Shown in pieces: positions 21,401-32,065 of a stretch of DNA of 64,000 nt. Both the position numbers and the translations under genes were made by a program. The notes beneath the pieces are model-generated. The model was not told where the DNA came from and ran no database searches. It was given only the letters and a program-made list of their open reading frames with translations. Position 1 is the first letter of the stretch. The number at the start of each line of letters is the position of its first letter. The DNA is from Aspidapion aeneum (lineage: Eukaryota; Arthropoda; Insecta; Coleoptera; Brentidae): NCBI GenBank assembly GCA_963576565.1, contig OY755039.1, positions 127,642,640-127,706,639 on the forward strand. The letters run 5' to 3'.

Positions 21401-24400
21401 TTAAGTTATTGGATAGCCCCATGGTGCTGTGTTGGTGGAGTGGGGTAATAGTTGACGTTTATCGTCAAAAGGACTTAAAGCAATCTTTTTTTGTTTGATT
21501 GTGTACACTTCGTGTTTGTAAGATCGGATCATGGTTTGAGAGATCTCTGTGATTTTATTTTTAAAAAGGCACTCAAGATAGTCATTAAATGTAATTTTTC
21601 TAATTGAAGCCTTTTTTACACCCTTTGCTCTTTTACTAATATTTAAATTTAAACATTGTTCCTGAACCTCTGTTAATGAAAGGCCTTTCTGCTCAAGTTT
21701 AGTTTGAAGATTTTGCAAATCGCTCTTATTTTCCAAAATCTTCACACTATACATTTTAGACCGTAATCCTACAAACTCTGTCATTATAGCACCATTATTT
21801 TCATCTTTCATGAGTCCCAAAACTTTTTTATTTTTTAATGGCATGTTAAAAATATTGTCTGGTGGGTAGTCAGATGTGTCAAATTTGTCAATGTCAGTTT
21901 CCATATGTTTGTATATATCATCAACATGTAGGTTATAAATTAAACTGTCTGTGTCCGATATAGCAAAAGGGCTTTATCTCCAAAGTTCGTTTTAATATAG
22001 TTATAGTGAAATTCATAAAGAAAAGTTTTTGACAAGTCCAAAATTGTAAATCCTACATATATGGGCTTATTGAAAATAATGTTGTTTCTAGACATTTCAA
22101 TAATAACCAAATCTTTATCAAATATGGTTAAACTATGAAAAGAAGGTTTTGAAATATAGAATTGTGCACCAAAACGACCCGACCATCGAGTTACCAACTT
22201 AACGTCCTTATATTTTCTAACATTCTCCATGGTCTTGCCAAATACTGAATTAATCATCAATTTATAAAAGTTTTTCTCAAATTCATTTTTACTTTGCTGA
22301 CGCATATGGATGTTTAATTCAATATAAGGTTTCAACCATTGAGACTGTTTAAATTTAAGGACTCTATGAATTTTTCTAATTTTTAAACCCAAACCAAGGA
22401 CCTGTTTCAAGTTACGATAATGGATGATATATCGCTCTTTATTGTAAAGTGTCGTCATCAGTTTGGGTAGCTTACTTTTTGAGGTGGGTGGCACTCGATG
22501 TTCAGGGCAGACAGGAAGGTCTTTATGTATTTCAAATAGGTTAGAAGGGTATGAAATGTCTGCTTCAAAAATGTACCCTATGGGACTATCATCTGAAATA
22601 TTACATATATCCTCCTCAGTGAATGAATTGTTATGAACCCATTCAAAACCATCATAGGGCAATGGTAAAGTCATAGCTGTGCCATAAAGTGAGTTGACGT
22701 CATAGTACATTAAATATGATGTTTCCTTATTGGGGTTGTATGACTCTCCCATGTACCTATTGTTGGCTTTGGCATATCTGTTTGAACACTCTGAAACTCC
22801 ACCTCTTATACCTCTTTCTATAAACATGATTATATCAACATCAGTCAAAAGTTGTAGCTCTATTTTACACTGTTTAAGCATGGCTGAAAAGGCCAATCCT
22901 GGACTGGTAAAATAATGAAGCGGATCAAGTTTATAGGTGGAGAGACAGATGTCACGGAACGAGCTCATTATTTCAGATAACAAAATTACATCAATTTTCA
23001 TGTAAAAAAGCGCATATTCCAAAAGCGAATTAATATTAAAGGTGTTCCAAATTGTTTGTGCCCTTGTATTCATCATTTGAAACACCTTTTCCTTCCAAAG
23101 TACTATAAAATGCGTCTTTAGGAGGAAGAACAGTTTCATGTAGCTTTTCCCAAGAATCGAGATACTCATAGGGCAGGACACCCTTACGAGTAACTAATTA
23201 AAATTTTTCCTCTTCCTTATAAAAACTTTTTAAAATTGTCTTTTTGGAATCGTCTAAATATGAAGCTAGTTTGTCTAACGCGGAAGGCATAAAACGAAAA
23301 TTTACTTTGGTGCCTTCAATGTATTTAGTAAACGAAATATATTTTTCCTTGTTTACAGGGAGAAGTTGAATTCTACCCTCTACATCATTTGCTAAAGATT
23401 TTATAAGGAAATGACTATCATAACCAGAAAGGTTGTGGAATACTACAGGAACACTGTGTGAATCATTAAAATTTAAATTACAACCCGGATGAGCTGCTCC
23501 CCTATATTTTCCCGTCAAGTGACAATGATCTAAATGTTTTCTGTCTCCCTCTTGAAAAGCCTTCTCACAGATATGACAATGGGTTGCATTATTAAAATCA
23601 AACTTTTCCATAGTGTTTAGCGGTTTTAAAGGAACAATATTTGAAAAAATGTTACTCAACTTTTCTGCTATTCTTTTCAGCTCATGAGTAAAACGTAAAA
23701 TGCAATCATTTCCTACAATTTGATGATAATAGGAGAGCGAGTTATCATATGAACATTTCACATAATACCCAATCGCAAAGGGAATATGGTGTTGAATTTT
23801 TTGTGTATTCGATGGCGATGATGCACTTTTGTTATTGTTGTCAATTTTTTTCCAACAAACATTCTAAATCAGCAAAAATTGTAAAAGGTACCTGCTCTTT
23901 ATTTTTAAATTCTGTAAATTTCAAAATGTCGTCATTTTTCTTTGGTAGAGTTAGTTTGGTAAAATTTAAATTTTTACAATCTAAATAATGCTTTTGCAGC
24001 ACTGCCTCAGAAACAAACCAATTTAAACATCTATCACATTGTTAAAGGAGAAGAAACTCTATCTATCACATACCCATTTTTTATGATTTTGGCTACCCAC
24101 CTGACTTGATATAAGACGTGAAATATTTTTTATTAGGGCAAAGTGATAGATCCTTTTATTGGGTTGGAGAATTTCAGAATCTACATCTATCTCATTTTCA
24201 CTATCAACTACATCATCACCACACGATAAAATTAATAAATTAATTCGTTTGGAAAAATCTGATTTGCTTAAACAGATAGGTAGGATTTCATTCTTTTCAA
24301 CTCCAAAAACATTTATTGATAAATTATTAAGTTTCTCAAATTTTGAAATGTCTTTTAGTCGCATAGGAAATTCCAAACCTTCATAATGCAGTCCCACCTG

Positions 24401-25294
24401 ACTAAAATGAGGGTACGAGGAAGTTATATGCCCATTATGAGCAGCAGGGTGTAAATCAGCCACAATAGACCAAAGAAAACAATAATTATCTTTATTTTGA
24501 ATATTGATCACCCCCTTGGTGTTTTTAATCCACTGCGGTGACTCAACATAAGTTGAGTCACCACAGTTGATGGGGGTGTGTTTATTAATATTAACTTTGA
24601 GATGAAGAATTTCATACAGAGCCCAACCAGAATCTCGCTCTTGAAAATCCTCCATCTTGGTTAATATTTTTTGAGAAACGTTTTCCTCATACCATTTTCT
24701 TAAATTTGTTGTTTGGTCTATTATACTGTTTCTCGTAGAAAAAGCCTACACATCAGTTTGCGTAGTACCTTCATGTAATTTAATAAAATTCCCCGAAAAA
24801 ATGACATTAACTTTTAAAATTGAATGTTTAAGTGACTTTTTAATTTGACTTGAAAAACTCTTGAACGCCTTTTTAAAGAAAATCTTGGGGTCTTTAATGG
24901 TAAAATTAGTGATAATACCTGTTCTAATTCTACCACCAAAGCACGTTTCAACATCTTCCCAAACCAAATTTTTTTTGACCGACCTCACCCTATTAGTTTT
25001 GCCAAAATGAATTCTTCTTTTATTTTTTAGTAATATTAAATAATGTTTTAAAAGTGCCAAATTCGATTCTAATTTAGAAAAGTTTTGTACACAATCAAGT
25101 TTATTTTTTACACAACTTTTTACGGTTGAAATTAAATTTAGAAGAAAAACTATCCAATAATTAAATTCCTCTTTTGTTTTCACCAGTCTACTCACCTGTT
25201 CAACCTTTTTTACAGACTCAGACACCAACACATCAAAACTTTGGGAACTCATTTCTTCTATAATATTCAACTGTGCAAGATATGTTATGAACAA
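21401..25294 (-). pseudogene. Protein-primed type B DNA polymerase of Maverick, frameshifted
   Basis: In minus-strand order: an N-terminal region (25294-24746) with VWEDVETCFGGRIRTG; a frameshift near 24740; then WALYEILHLKVNINKHTP and a CFLWSI...HP/HFALIKNISRL domain (24655-24059); a zinc-finger-like CDRC...H...C segment; exonuclease motif I FADLEC (about 23862-23889); an endonuclease VII-like CHICEKAF...DHCH/YRGAAHPGCN motif and exonuclease motif II HNLSGYDSHF (23761-23198); palm motif A YDVNSLYG and motif [15 protein letters not shown] (23181-21940); and motif C SDTDS with a one-base shift near 21965. The tail ends NTAPWGYPIT. At least four frame breaks make it inactive. It would replicate the element with a terminal protein as primer. 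Confidence 0.9.
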
Positions 25295-26440
25295 CGTTCT
25301 TTGTCAGAAGGAATTCATACGTTGTCAAAATATAATTAAATATTGGTTTGATAAGAAAGTTCTTCTCGAATACGAGGGAAATTTTTAAAGTAACAAATGA
25401 AAGGAAGCATAGCAAATGTTGCCCGATTCACGATAACCTAACTTTTTTAACAGTTGGATGGTATTGATTGTGCATAGAATTGCTGTCAAAAGTGTCAAAA
25501 CAGACATTATGGATTAATTCTAAATGCTCAGAATTTAGTTAAAACTTTTCATTTTCACTTGTATAGTTAAAGACAGGAAAATTCCATAAGAAACACATGA
25601 CTGACGTATGATTTAATACAATGTAACCAACGCCACTAGTCTGTAAAAATGAACATTTTTTATTCAAATCAAAACATAATGTTTAGTAAATTTTATAAAA
25701 ATGTATTATTTAGCAAAAATGTGTTTTTTATATTTAAACTAAAACATATTGGTCAGCACTTTTTAGGTGTAGTCATAGGCGACGCTACTTTAATATTGTA
25801 TATATATTTAATTAATTTAAACCAACAAAAATAATTTGACTGCTTTAAAAGTCACGTGATATGTCAAAATAGTAAAATATGACAGTTTGTAACCTAAAAT
25901 TCAATATATTAGAGACTTATTGTAATAAAGCTTAGATTTATTAGTGCCTGTCTTTATTAAAAGAAAACAAATGACTTTATTTTTCAATTGGACTTTAGTA
26001 TGTCAATTTTGAGAGATCAGTTGTTAGTTTTCTATGTAATACTGTCACAATGCGGCCAAGCAGTATTAAATCCATTTATTGTAATAAGTCCCTATTAAAG
26101 ACCGATTCATCATTTTTGAAACAACTTTTGACAGTTATCAGCTGTTTCCCATAACAAATAGCATAGGCCAACAAAAAAAGTAGCAAAAAGTTGTACTAAA
26201 ATGTAAAGGATGGAGCTAGTCTATAGAAGTATCGCTGTCATCTTGGTTATAAGAAAAACTATCTCCCCACACCAAAATTTTAACTAATGATACGCCTATG
26301 GATAAGTGAAAACATGGTTTTGATAAGTGGCCAATGTAGTGCTATGTCAGCTAAAAATTGGTTTTATATACCAAAAATTTTGAACTAGAAATCATCTGAA
26401 ACAGTTTATTAACATATAATAAAAAAATAATAAAATAAAA
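25295..26440. other. Intergenic region between divergent Maverick genes
   Basis: About 1.1 kb of AT-rich sequence between the polymerase start (minus) and the two-exon gene (plus). One short frame at 25649-25834 is Phe/Asn-rich and not convincing. Promoters for both genes should lie here, but I cannot single out a specific site. Confidence 0.4.
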
Positions 26441-27276
26441 ATGGCAAACAAACCATCGACTTTGATTGTGTATTCCTTAGATCGCATTAACTGTCCACCG
26501 AAAATGATCTATGTGTGTGTAAAGAATTTGTTCAGGTAAGTTTTGTTATTATTTGTTAAAACTTTAACTTATAAAAAAAAAACAAAAAAAAATAATAAAA
26601 AATATATATTATTTTTTAATATATTTTATATATATTATTTTTTTAATATATTTTATATATACGGTTTTTTTTGTTAAGAGATTTGTTGTTTTTTAATAAA
26701 CTTCAGAAGAGATTTATTTTTGATAGATTTTGATATAGGTTTTATAACAAATTTTTTTAAATATTTTAAAGTTAACAGGACCTATTATTATTTTATATTA
26801 TGCTTTTGATGTGATTTTATTTTACTTATTATATTAGGTTATTAATTTATTAATTTTTTTTTATTGTTCTTGCTTTCAGCTATGGAGTGGAACGAATTGA
26901 AATGAAGGGTGAAAAAGTCTTTGTCAAGTTGTCATACACCTCAAAACAGGAGACATTAATACAAAAGTTTGCTAGATTGCCTGTGAAATTCTATAAGATA
27001 CAGGCAGATGATGAGGAGGAGTATTTATTATTAGAAAAGGCATGCAAAAAATATGGGGTAAATTTACATCAGACCACAGATGAGCCTGAAACTAGGCTTC
27101 CTCCTCCTCCGCCGCCTGTTGCAGCTGTTGGGAAGAAGATGACTTCACCTCGAAGAAAAAGAGCGGTGGCGACCACATCATCATCATCATCATCCATCAA
27201 TGAGATGGATATATTATCGCAGGCGATTTCATTGGTGGATGATGATGTTCACTTTGAGGAGTCACAAAAGCGGTAA
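26441..27276 (+). CDS. Two-exon gene of unknown function inside the Maverick
   Basis: Exon 1 (26441-26535) starts ATGGCAAACAAACC and ends TTCAG before a GTAAGT donor. The intron (26536-26879) has a T-rich tract and a TTTCAG acceptor. Exon 2 runs from 26880 to the stop at 27276. Splicing keeps the frame (phase 2) and gives about 163 residues. The N-terminal part has a compact KNLFS/YGVERIEMKGEKVFVK segment, followed by an acidic patch, a Pro-rich run (about residue 108), a basic SPRRKRA segment and a Ser run. It is the only gene here for which I see an intact intron, and it faces away from its neighbours. Family not recognised. Confidence 0.65.
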
Positions 27277-27309
27277 TTTTAGTTAGAGTAGTAGTTAAAG
27301 GATGTATAA

Positions 27310-27341
27310 TATAAATAAATAAATAAATAAATAAATAAAAG
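27310..27341 (+). terminator. Polyadenylation signal cluster
   Basis: Seven overlapping AATAAA hexamers in an (AAAT)n tract lie 35-65 bp after the stop of the two-exon gene, on the same strand. This is a plausible polyadenylation signal, although a simple tetranucleotide repeat would look the same. Confidence 0.45.
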
Positions 27342-27464
27342 GTTAAAACTGAATATGCTTTTTATTTAAATACCATCTATTTAACAAAATTACATTTTCC
27401 CTAGCACAATTTAAATAATTATTATTATGCATTTCACAGTGAAACTTATCATTACAATATTTTT

Positions 27465-27836
27465 TTATTTTTTAATATTGGGACATCCCGAGTCATATAA
27501 ATCTACAACATTATTATTAACTAAATTACATAACCAAACTTTTTTTTCATTTCCTTTTACAAACACAGTTTCATTTTGAATTAAATCCTTAATAAATAAA
27601 GCGAGGTTTTCAAATGGTAAATAACTAAAATCAAAAGTGTCCCAATTTATACCATGAAGTTTGTTTGTATTCCATTTAGCTTGATGTTTAAAGTCTTGAT
27701 GTAACCAGATGGACTTCATGGGTAAATTAACGATATGGTGCCGAACTTCATTAGTATGGGTGTTTATTATAGCTATTTCCTTACATATAAATTCAGTGTC
27801 TTTGTACTGAAAACCTTGCACATCCAAAATAAACAT
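27465..27836 (-). CDS. Maverick-associated protein, possible RNase H-like fold
   Basis: A 123-residue intact frame begins MFILDVQGFQYKDTEFICKE and has the pattern DxQGF...KEIAI...H-rich middle...FVKG-EKKVWL...GCP near the end. Small proteins with a DxQG(F/Y) start and a (Y/F)VKG-xK-WL block recur next to capsid genes in insect Maverick-like elements; the Asp-Gly start and the spacing recall RNase H-like exonucleases, but I see only a partial set of acidic residues. It lies 10 bp downstream of the capsid gene on the same strand, suggesting co-expression. Function not established. Confidence 0.5.
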   Translation of the reverse strand: MFILDVQGFQYKDTEFICKEIAIINTHTNEVRHHIVNLPMKSIWLHQDFKHQAKWNTNKLHGINWDTFDFSYLPFENLALFIKDLIQNETVFVKGNEKKVWLCNLVNNNVVDLYDSGCPNIKK

Positions 27837-27846
27837 TTTTTTTTCT

Positions 27847-29079
27847 TTAAACTACCCTTACGGTACTGGTTAGAGGGTTGTATTTTACAAGTCGATCGTG
27901 CAATATTAAACAGTAGGCTATAGTTTTATCAGGTACAGCTTTTTTCGTTTCAAACTCAATTCTAATGTCAACTGCACCACCTTTGAGCAAGTCTTCACTC
28001 TGTCGAGAGCAGTCGATAACTACCAGTGGAGCATCATTTTTAAAGTTTATCGGGTGGAAGCAAGGTTCGCTTTGATCGTGGTAATAATAGGATTTTTGAA
28101 ACTGGGCATACATTTCATATAGAATAGCATACTGATTGTTATCAAAATCCAAATTTAAGTTATCATATGAAAAAACTTCAGAGTTTAAATAAACTTTTAG
28201 GTTCGTTAATGACAGGTGGTCAAAGCGACTCATATTTTTACTAAACAAGTTTTTTCTATCTGTCTGAAATCCAATAATAATGAAACGCGGTGTCTCTAGT
28301 TGATTTGAAGTTTTCACTGCCCATGTGTGATTAGTTGTAGTTTGAAGTTGTGGATACTCATGCAATTCCCACCTTCTAAAACTTATATTGAGATCTCTGT
28401 TACCCTCTAAATACTTGTAAAGGCGCAATTTTTGATCATCTGACACTCTAACATGTGGAATTTTCCAATGAACTTTATTTAACACCACTTTATATTTTTC
28501 TTTTTTATCCTCAGTTTCAATTAAAGCGTTTAAATCAAAATTGCTGCGAATCAACACGAGTTCTTGTCGTACATTTAAAATAATCTTGTGATGGTCCTCA
28601 AATACCCCCATAAGGGCTTTTAGAGGTAAACATATATTGAAATTACCGGAACCATCTAATATAGGTGGATTTTCTTTAAGTGTCCAACCAGCATTTTGAA
28701 AGGTGTTACCATCACTTTCCTTGAATGAGCAGTAACCTTTTATTGTTGATGTAATCCCAGGATTTCTAACACGGTCCACAATCACCCCTCCTAACTCATA
28801 ACGAATTTCATCAAATAAATGTGCTAAACCATTGTTTACAAAGTGCACATTAGTGCTGGTAGTATTGTCATCTTTCAGTACTTTTCCTTCAAGGTAAAGA
28901 ACACTTTGACTAGGCAGGGTATAGATGTCTTGAGTTTGTATCGGAATTCGAATTTCATCATTGTTGTTTAAGGTGGTTGAAGCATATGGTTGATGAGTAT
29001 GTAGTTGGTAACTCACAATCGAATTATCATAGAGCACGTTTTCGCCCACTCGTAGAATGTTACGACTCATTTTTTTCAA
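27847..29079 (-). CDS. Putative major capsid protein (double jelly-roll-like)
   Basis: A 410-residue intact frame without transmembrane segments. The features IPIQTQDIYTLPSQSVLYLEG, HLFDEIRYELGGVIVDRVRN and ITSTIKGYCSF match what I recall of the double jelly-roll-like proteins found in insect and cnidarian Maverick-type elements, and their place next to the penton-like and protease genes fits a capsid role. Its length is shorter than typical Polinton major capsid proteins (usually over 500 residues). A second Met two codons in could be the true start. Within the capsid block it is one of the few undamaged genes. Structure prediction would decide the fold. Confidence 0.6.
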   Translation of the reverse strand: MKKMSRNILRVGENVLYDNSIVSYQLHTHQPYASTTLNNNDEIRIPIQTQDIYTLPSQSVLYLEGKVLKDDNTTSTNVHFVNNGLAHLFDEIRYELGGVIVDRVRNPGITSTIKGYCSFKESDGNTFQNAGWTLKENPPILDGSGNFNICLPLKALMGVFEDHHKIILNVRQELVLIRSNFDLNALIETEDKKEKYKVVLNKVHWKIPHVRVSDDQKLRLYKYLEGNRDLNISFRRWELHEYPQLQTTTNHTWAVKTSNQLETPRFIIIGFQTDRKNLFSKNMSRFDHLSLTNLKVYLNSEVFSYDNLNLDFDNNQYAILYEMYAQFQKSYYYHDQSEPCFHPINFKNDAPLVVIDCSRQSEDLLKGGAVDIRIEFETKKAVPDKTIAYCLILHDRLVKYNPLTSTVRVV

Positions 29080-29824
29080 AACACTTTAAACTACACCGCA
29101 CTGAAAAAAATATTCTTCTTATACCACAACTGACACGTACTTTTAAATTATACCAAAATTTCTTAAGTCTTTTTCCTATGATGGTAGTTATTGTGTTTTT
29201 AGTTTAAATCCTAAAGATACTAAAAAAGCTCTATTTTCATGTGTTAGCACTTTGACTAGCTGTTTATTACTAAATGGTGGTACACTATCAATCTTCTTCT
29301 TATAAATTTTATTACTTTCCTCTAAGGCGGTAATTTATTCATAAGGAATACCAAAAGTATTATGATTATACAAAAACACCATTTTTAAACGGATTTTTTT
29401 TAGATGCAGTCTAATCGTGACCACTTCTCCACGAAAATTGATAAGTTTTCCATCCTGGTCAGTTATTTTAAGTAAAATATCATCAGTATAATGAGTGCTG
29501 ATTGGTAGATATATCACATTTGAGGGTCTTTCTATAATTTTATAACCCGGAGGAGAAGAGGGGTAAAGCATGTGTAACATGTGCACTGCTTTTCCGTTAT
29601 TATAAGAGTTTATAACCAAGTTGCACTCAACACAGATAGCATTCACTTTTAATATATCAACCGGATTTTCAGATATATGTTTTTTATCTGCCTCTAGAGT
29701 TTTTCCTGCAAATCCTAGTAAACTTCCAATGGAATTTTCCTTTTCAAAATTAATCTTTTTATTGCATATAACCTCACACTGTAAGGTATTATGGTTAGCT
29801 GTTATACCGAGGGGTCATCAGCTT

Positions 29825-30115
29825 TCAACAGTACTGTACTGGACCCAACAGTACGCGACAGGACCCAACAGTACTCAACAGTACTCGACAGGACCCAACA
29901 GTACTCGTCAGTACCCAACAGGACTCGACAGTACTCAACAGGACCCAACAGTACTCGACAGGACCCAACAGTACCCAACAGGACCCAACAGTACACGACA
30001 GTACTCAACAGGACCCAACAGTACTCGTCAGTACTCAACAGGACCCAACAGTACACGACAGTACTCGACAGGACCCAACAGGACCACGACAGTACCTGAC
30101 AGGACCCAACAGGAC
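29825..30115. repeat. Decamer minisatellite, left array
   Basis: Alternating decamers of the CAACAGTACT, CGACAGGACC and CAACAGGACC type make higher-order 20-bp units. The array is rich in Ser/Thr/Gln or Tyr/Val/Cys pseudo-coding frames on the two strands, which are not genes. Confidence 0.9.
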
Positions 30116-30542
30116 TGAATTATTTTGGTCATAACGAGGCGTAACGAGGTCATAAAAACTTTTTTGATGCTATAAAAATATAAAAATAAACGGACTTTTT
30201 TTGTCCATACCAATAAAAATTTATTTTTGATAAAAGTTCAATAAAAGAGGGACGAAGAGGGATCAATTCCCTCGCAAAATACTCGATAAAGTATATTCAA
30301 CTCGGTATTCAAAGTATTTTTTAGGGACACAAAAAGTGCAAAGAAGACAAAAATACGCAAAAATATTTTACAATACCCTCGGTAATTGCACTATTAGTCT
30401 ATGCTTAAGTTTAGATCTTGTAAGGACCTACCCAGATTTTTATTTGTTTTTATATTCCAGATTGGATTTTTTTATAAATATTACTGACGCAATCGAGATG
30501 TAGTTCAAAAAGATATTCTATATAAGCTTATAGATAGCATAA

Positions 30543-30598
30543 AGTGTGGAGTGTTTGACTCATGATCCGCAGGTCATGGGTTCGAGGCCCCCACCTAG
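30543..30598 (+). other. tRNA-like relic (Met-like loop)
   Basis: Contains GACTCATGATCCGCAGGTCA followed by a T-arm-like GGGTTCGAGGCCCC. The CAT triplet is where an anticodon would be, but the anticodon stem does not pair well, so this is a degraded tRNA or tRNA-derived SINE head, not a functional tRNA. Confidence 0.45.
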
Positions 30599-31274
30599 AT
30601 TTTTTTTTTCTTTTAAACAACTTTAATTAAAATTTATTAATTACTACTAGGTAGTTTTGGTTTAACAGCAGTGTATATTTTAAAGAATTTTGTTTTTGTT
30701 TCTATTCACCCTCCAACCGATTAAAGATTAGCGCTTGAAAAGCAAACGATTTCAAATAGGTTAGGATAGGTTTCCGATCAATTGACCAAGGTTAGGTTTG
30801 ATTTCGGTTTGGTTTAACAACGATTTCAACCTCCCAAAACGAGGACAGGAAAGTTTTAATTTTAAAAATTTCGCCCTTTATCTAATATTCTCATTTTGAA
30901 ATTCCCGCAGAGACAGTTTTACATTGGGATCGTTTGCTTTTCAACGCCTGCTGATTAAAGTGTATCCACCGTTGCCAATTTTTGTATAATTTCCATTTTT
31001 TGTTTTATTAATATGTTTTTTAATTTTAATAAACAAAAGTTAAAAAAGATCAATGAAGGCATTTTGGGTCAGTTAAAATAACAAAAAAATTTGATAGTTG
31101 TTATATCGTTATTTTTAGTTATTTTTAATACGAATAAGGTTAATTCTAATGCAAATAAAGTGCAGAGAGATTTTGAGACACTGTATAAATATTCATGACC
31201 ATCACGTAAGCAACCCGTATTAATTAGTCATTAGCAAATTTTAATTTAAAGTTGTTTGAAAAAAAAAGTTTTAT

Positions 31275-31345
31275 GTGAGAATCGAACTCATGGCCTTTGG
31301 ATCTTCAGTCGAGCGTGCAACACCTTATACTATCCATACATACAC
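31275..31345 (-). other. tRNA-Phe-like relic
   Basis: On the minus strand, GACTGAAGATCCAAAGG matches the anticodon arm of tRNA-Phe (GAA anticodon) and is followed by a T-arm-like GAGTTCGATTCTCAC. The acceptor and D arms are not clearly paired. It lies in the right arm of the palindrome opposite the Met-like relic, in inverse orientation. Confidence 0.5.
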
Positions 31346-31625
31346 TCAAATTTATTTAGATCTGCATCCCGACTACTTCAGTAATATTATGAAAAAAAAA
31401 ACCAGTTTTTGAAAGATAAAAAAAAAGTTAAAAACTGGGTAGGTCCTTACCAGATCTTAATAGTGTAATTACAATTACTCAATATAGTTTAAATAAAATC
31501 ATAATTTCCACCTTCAAGTCGATTTTCGCTCCTCCAGATTTGCACCCCACAGACCGCCACTGCTTTTGCACCAAAACGACCTTTTTATGTCTCTAATTAT
31601 TAAAATTTTATAATTTTTTCCATAC

Positions 31626-32065
31626 AGAACACGACAGTACTCTACAGGACCCAACAGGACACGACAGTACTTGACAGGACCCAACAGAACACGACAGTAC
31701 TTAACAGTAATCTACAGGACCCAACAGGACACGACAGTACTTGACAGGACCCAGAAGGACTCAACAGGAACCAACAGGAGCCAACAGTACTCGACAGGCC
31801 CAACAGTACTCGATAGGACTCAACAGTACCTGACAGGACCCAACAGTACTCGACAGGACCCGACAGTACTCGACAGGACCCAACAGTACCCAACAGTACT
31901 CGACAGGACCCAACAGTACACGACAGTACTCAACAGGACCCAACAGTACACGACAGTACTCGACAGGACCCAACAGTACTCGACAGGACCCAACAGTACT
32001 TGACAGTACACGACAGGACCCAACAGTACTCAACAGGACCCAACCGTACACGACAGGACCCAAGT
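31626..32065. repeat. Decamer minisatellite, right array
   Basis: Same decamers as the left array and in the same orientation, with more variants at its left edge (GTAATCTACAGG, AGAACACGAC). The two arrays were probably one continuous array before the palindromic element inserted between them. Confidence 0.9.

Larger units (their letters stand above)
30380..31490. repeat. 1.1-kb palindromic element with tRNA-like segments in both arms
   Basis: Outer arms: GATCTTGTAAGGACCTACCC (about 30415) is mirrored by GGGTAGGTCCTTACCAGATC (about 31438). Middle arms: AAACAACTTTAATTAAAATT (about 30617) against an inverted copy at about 31235-31255. Inner hairpin: GCGCTTGAAAAGCAAACGAT (about 30731) against an inverted partner near 30925-30945, enclosing a dispersed repeat with CCTCCCAAAACGAGGACAGG. 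Each arm holds a tRNA-like stretch between the outer and middle arms. Confidence 0.7.

Noticed and set aside
26536..26879. Intron of the two-exon gene as an inserted MITE
   Set aside because: It lacks inverted ends or target duplication and has proper donor and acceptor sites preserving the reading frame.
29621..30118. 165-codon and overlapping 102-codon frames rich in TGPNSTRQ-type repeats
   Set aside because: They are translations of the decamer minisatellite; all phases on both strands are open because the repeat lacks stops, so they are not evidence of a repeat protein.
30543..31345. Functional tRNA genes
   Set aside because: Acceptor and anticodon stems do not pair; only the anticodon-loop and T-arm regions look tRNA-like.
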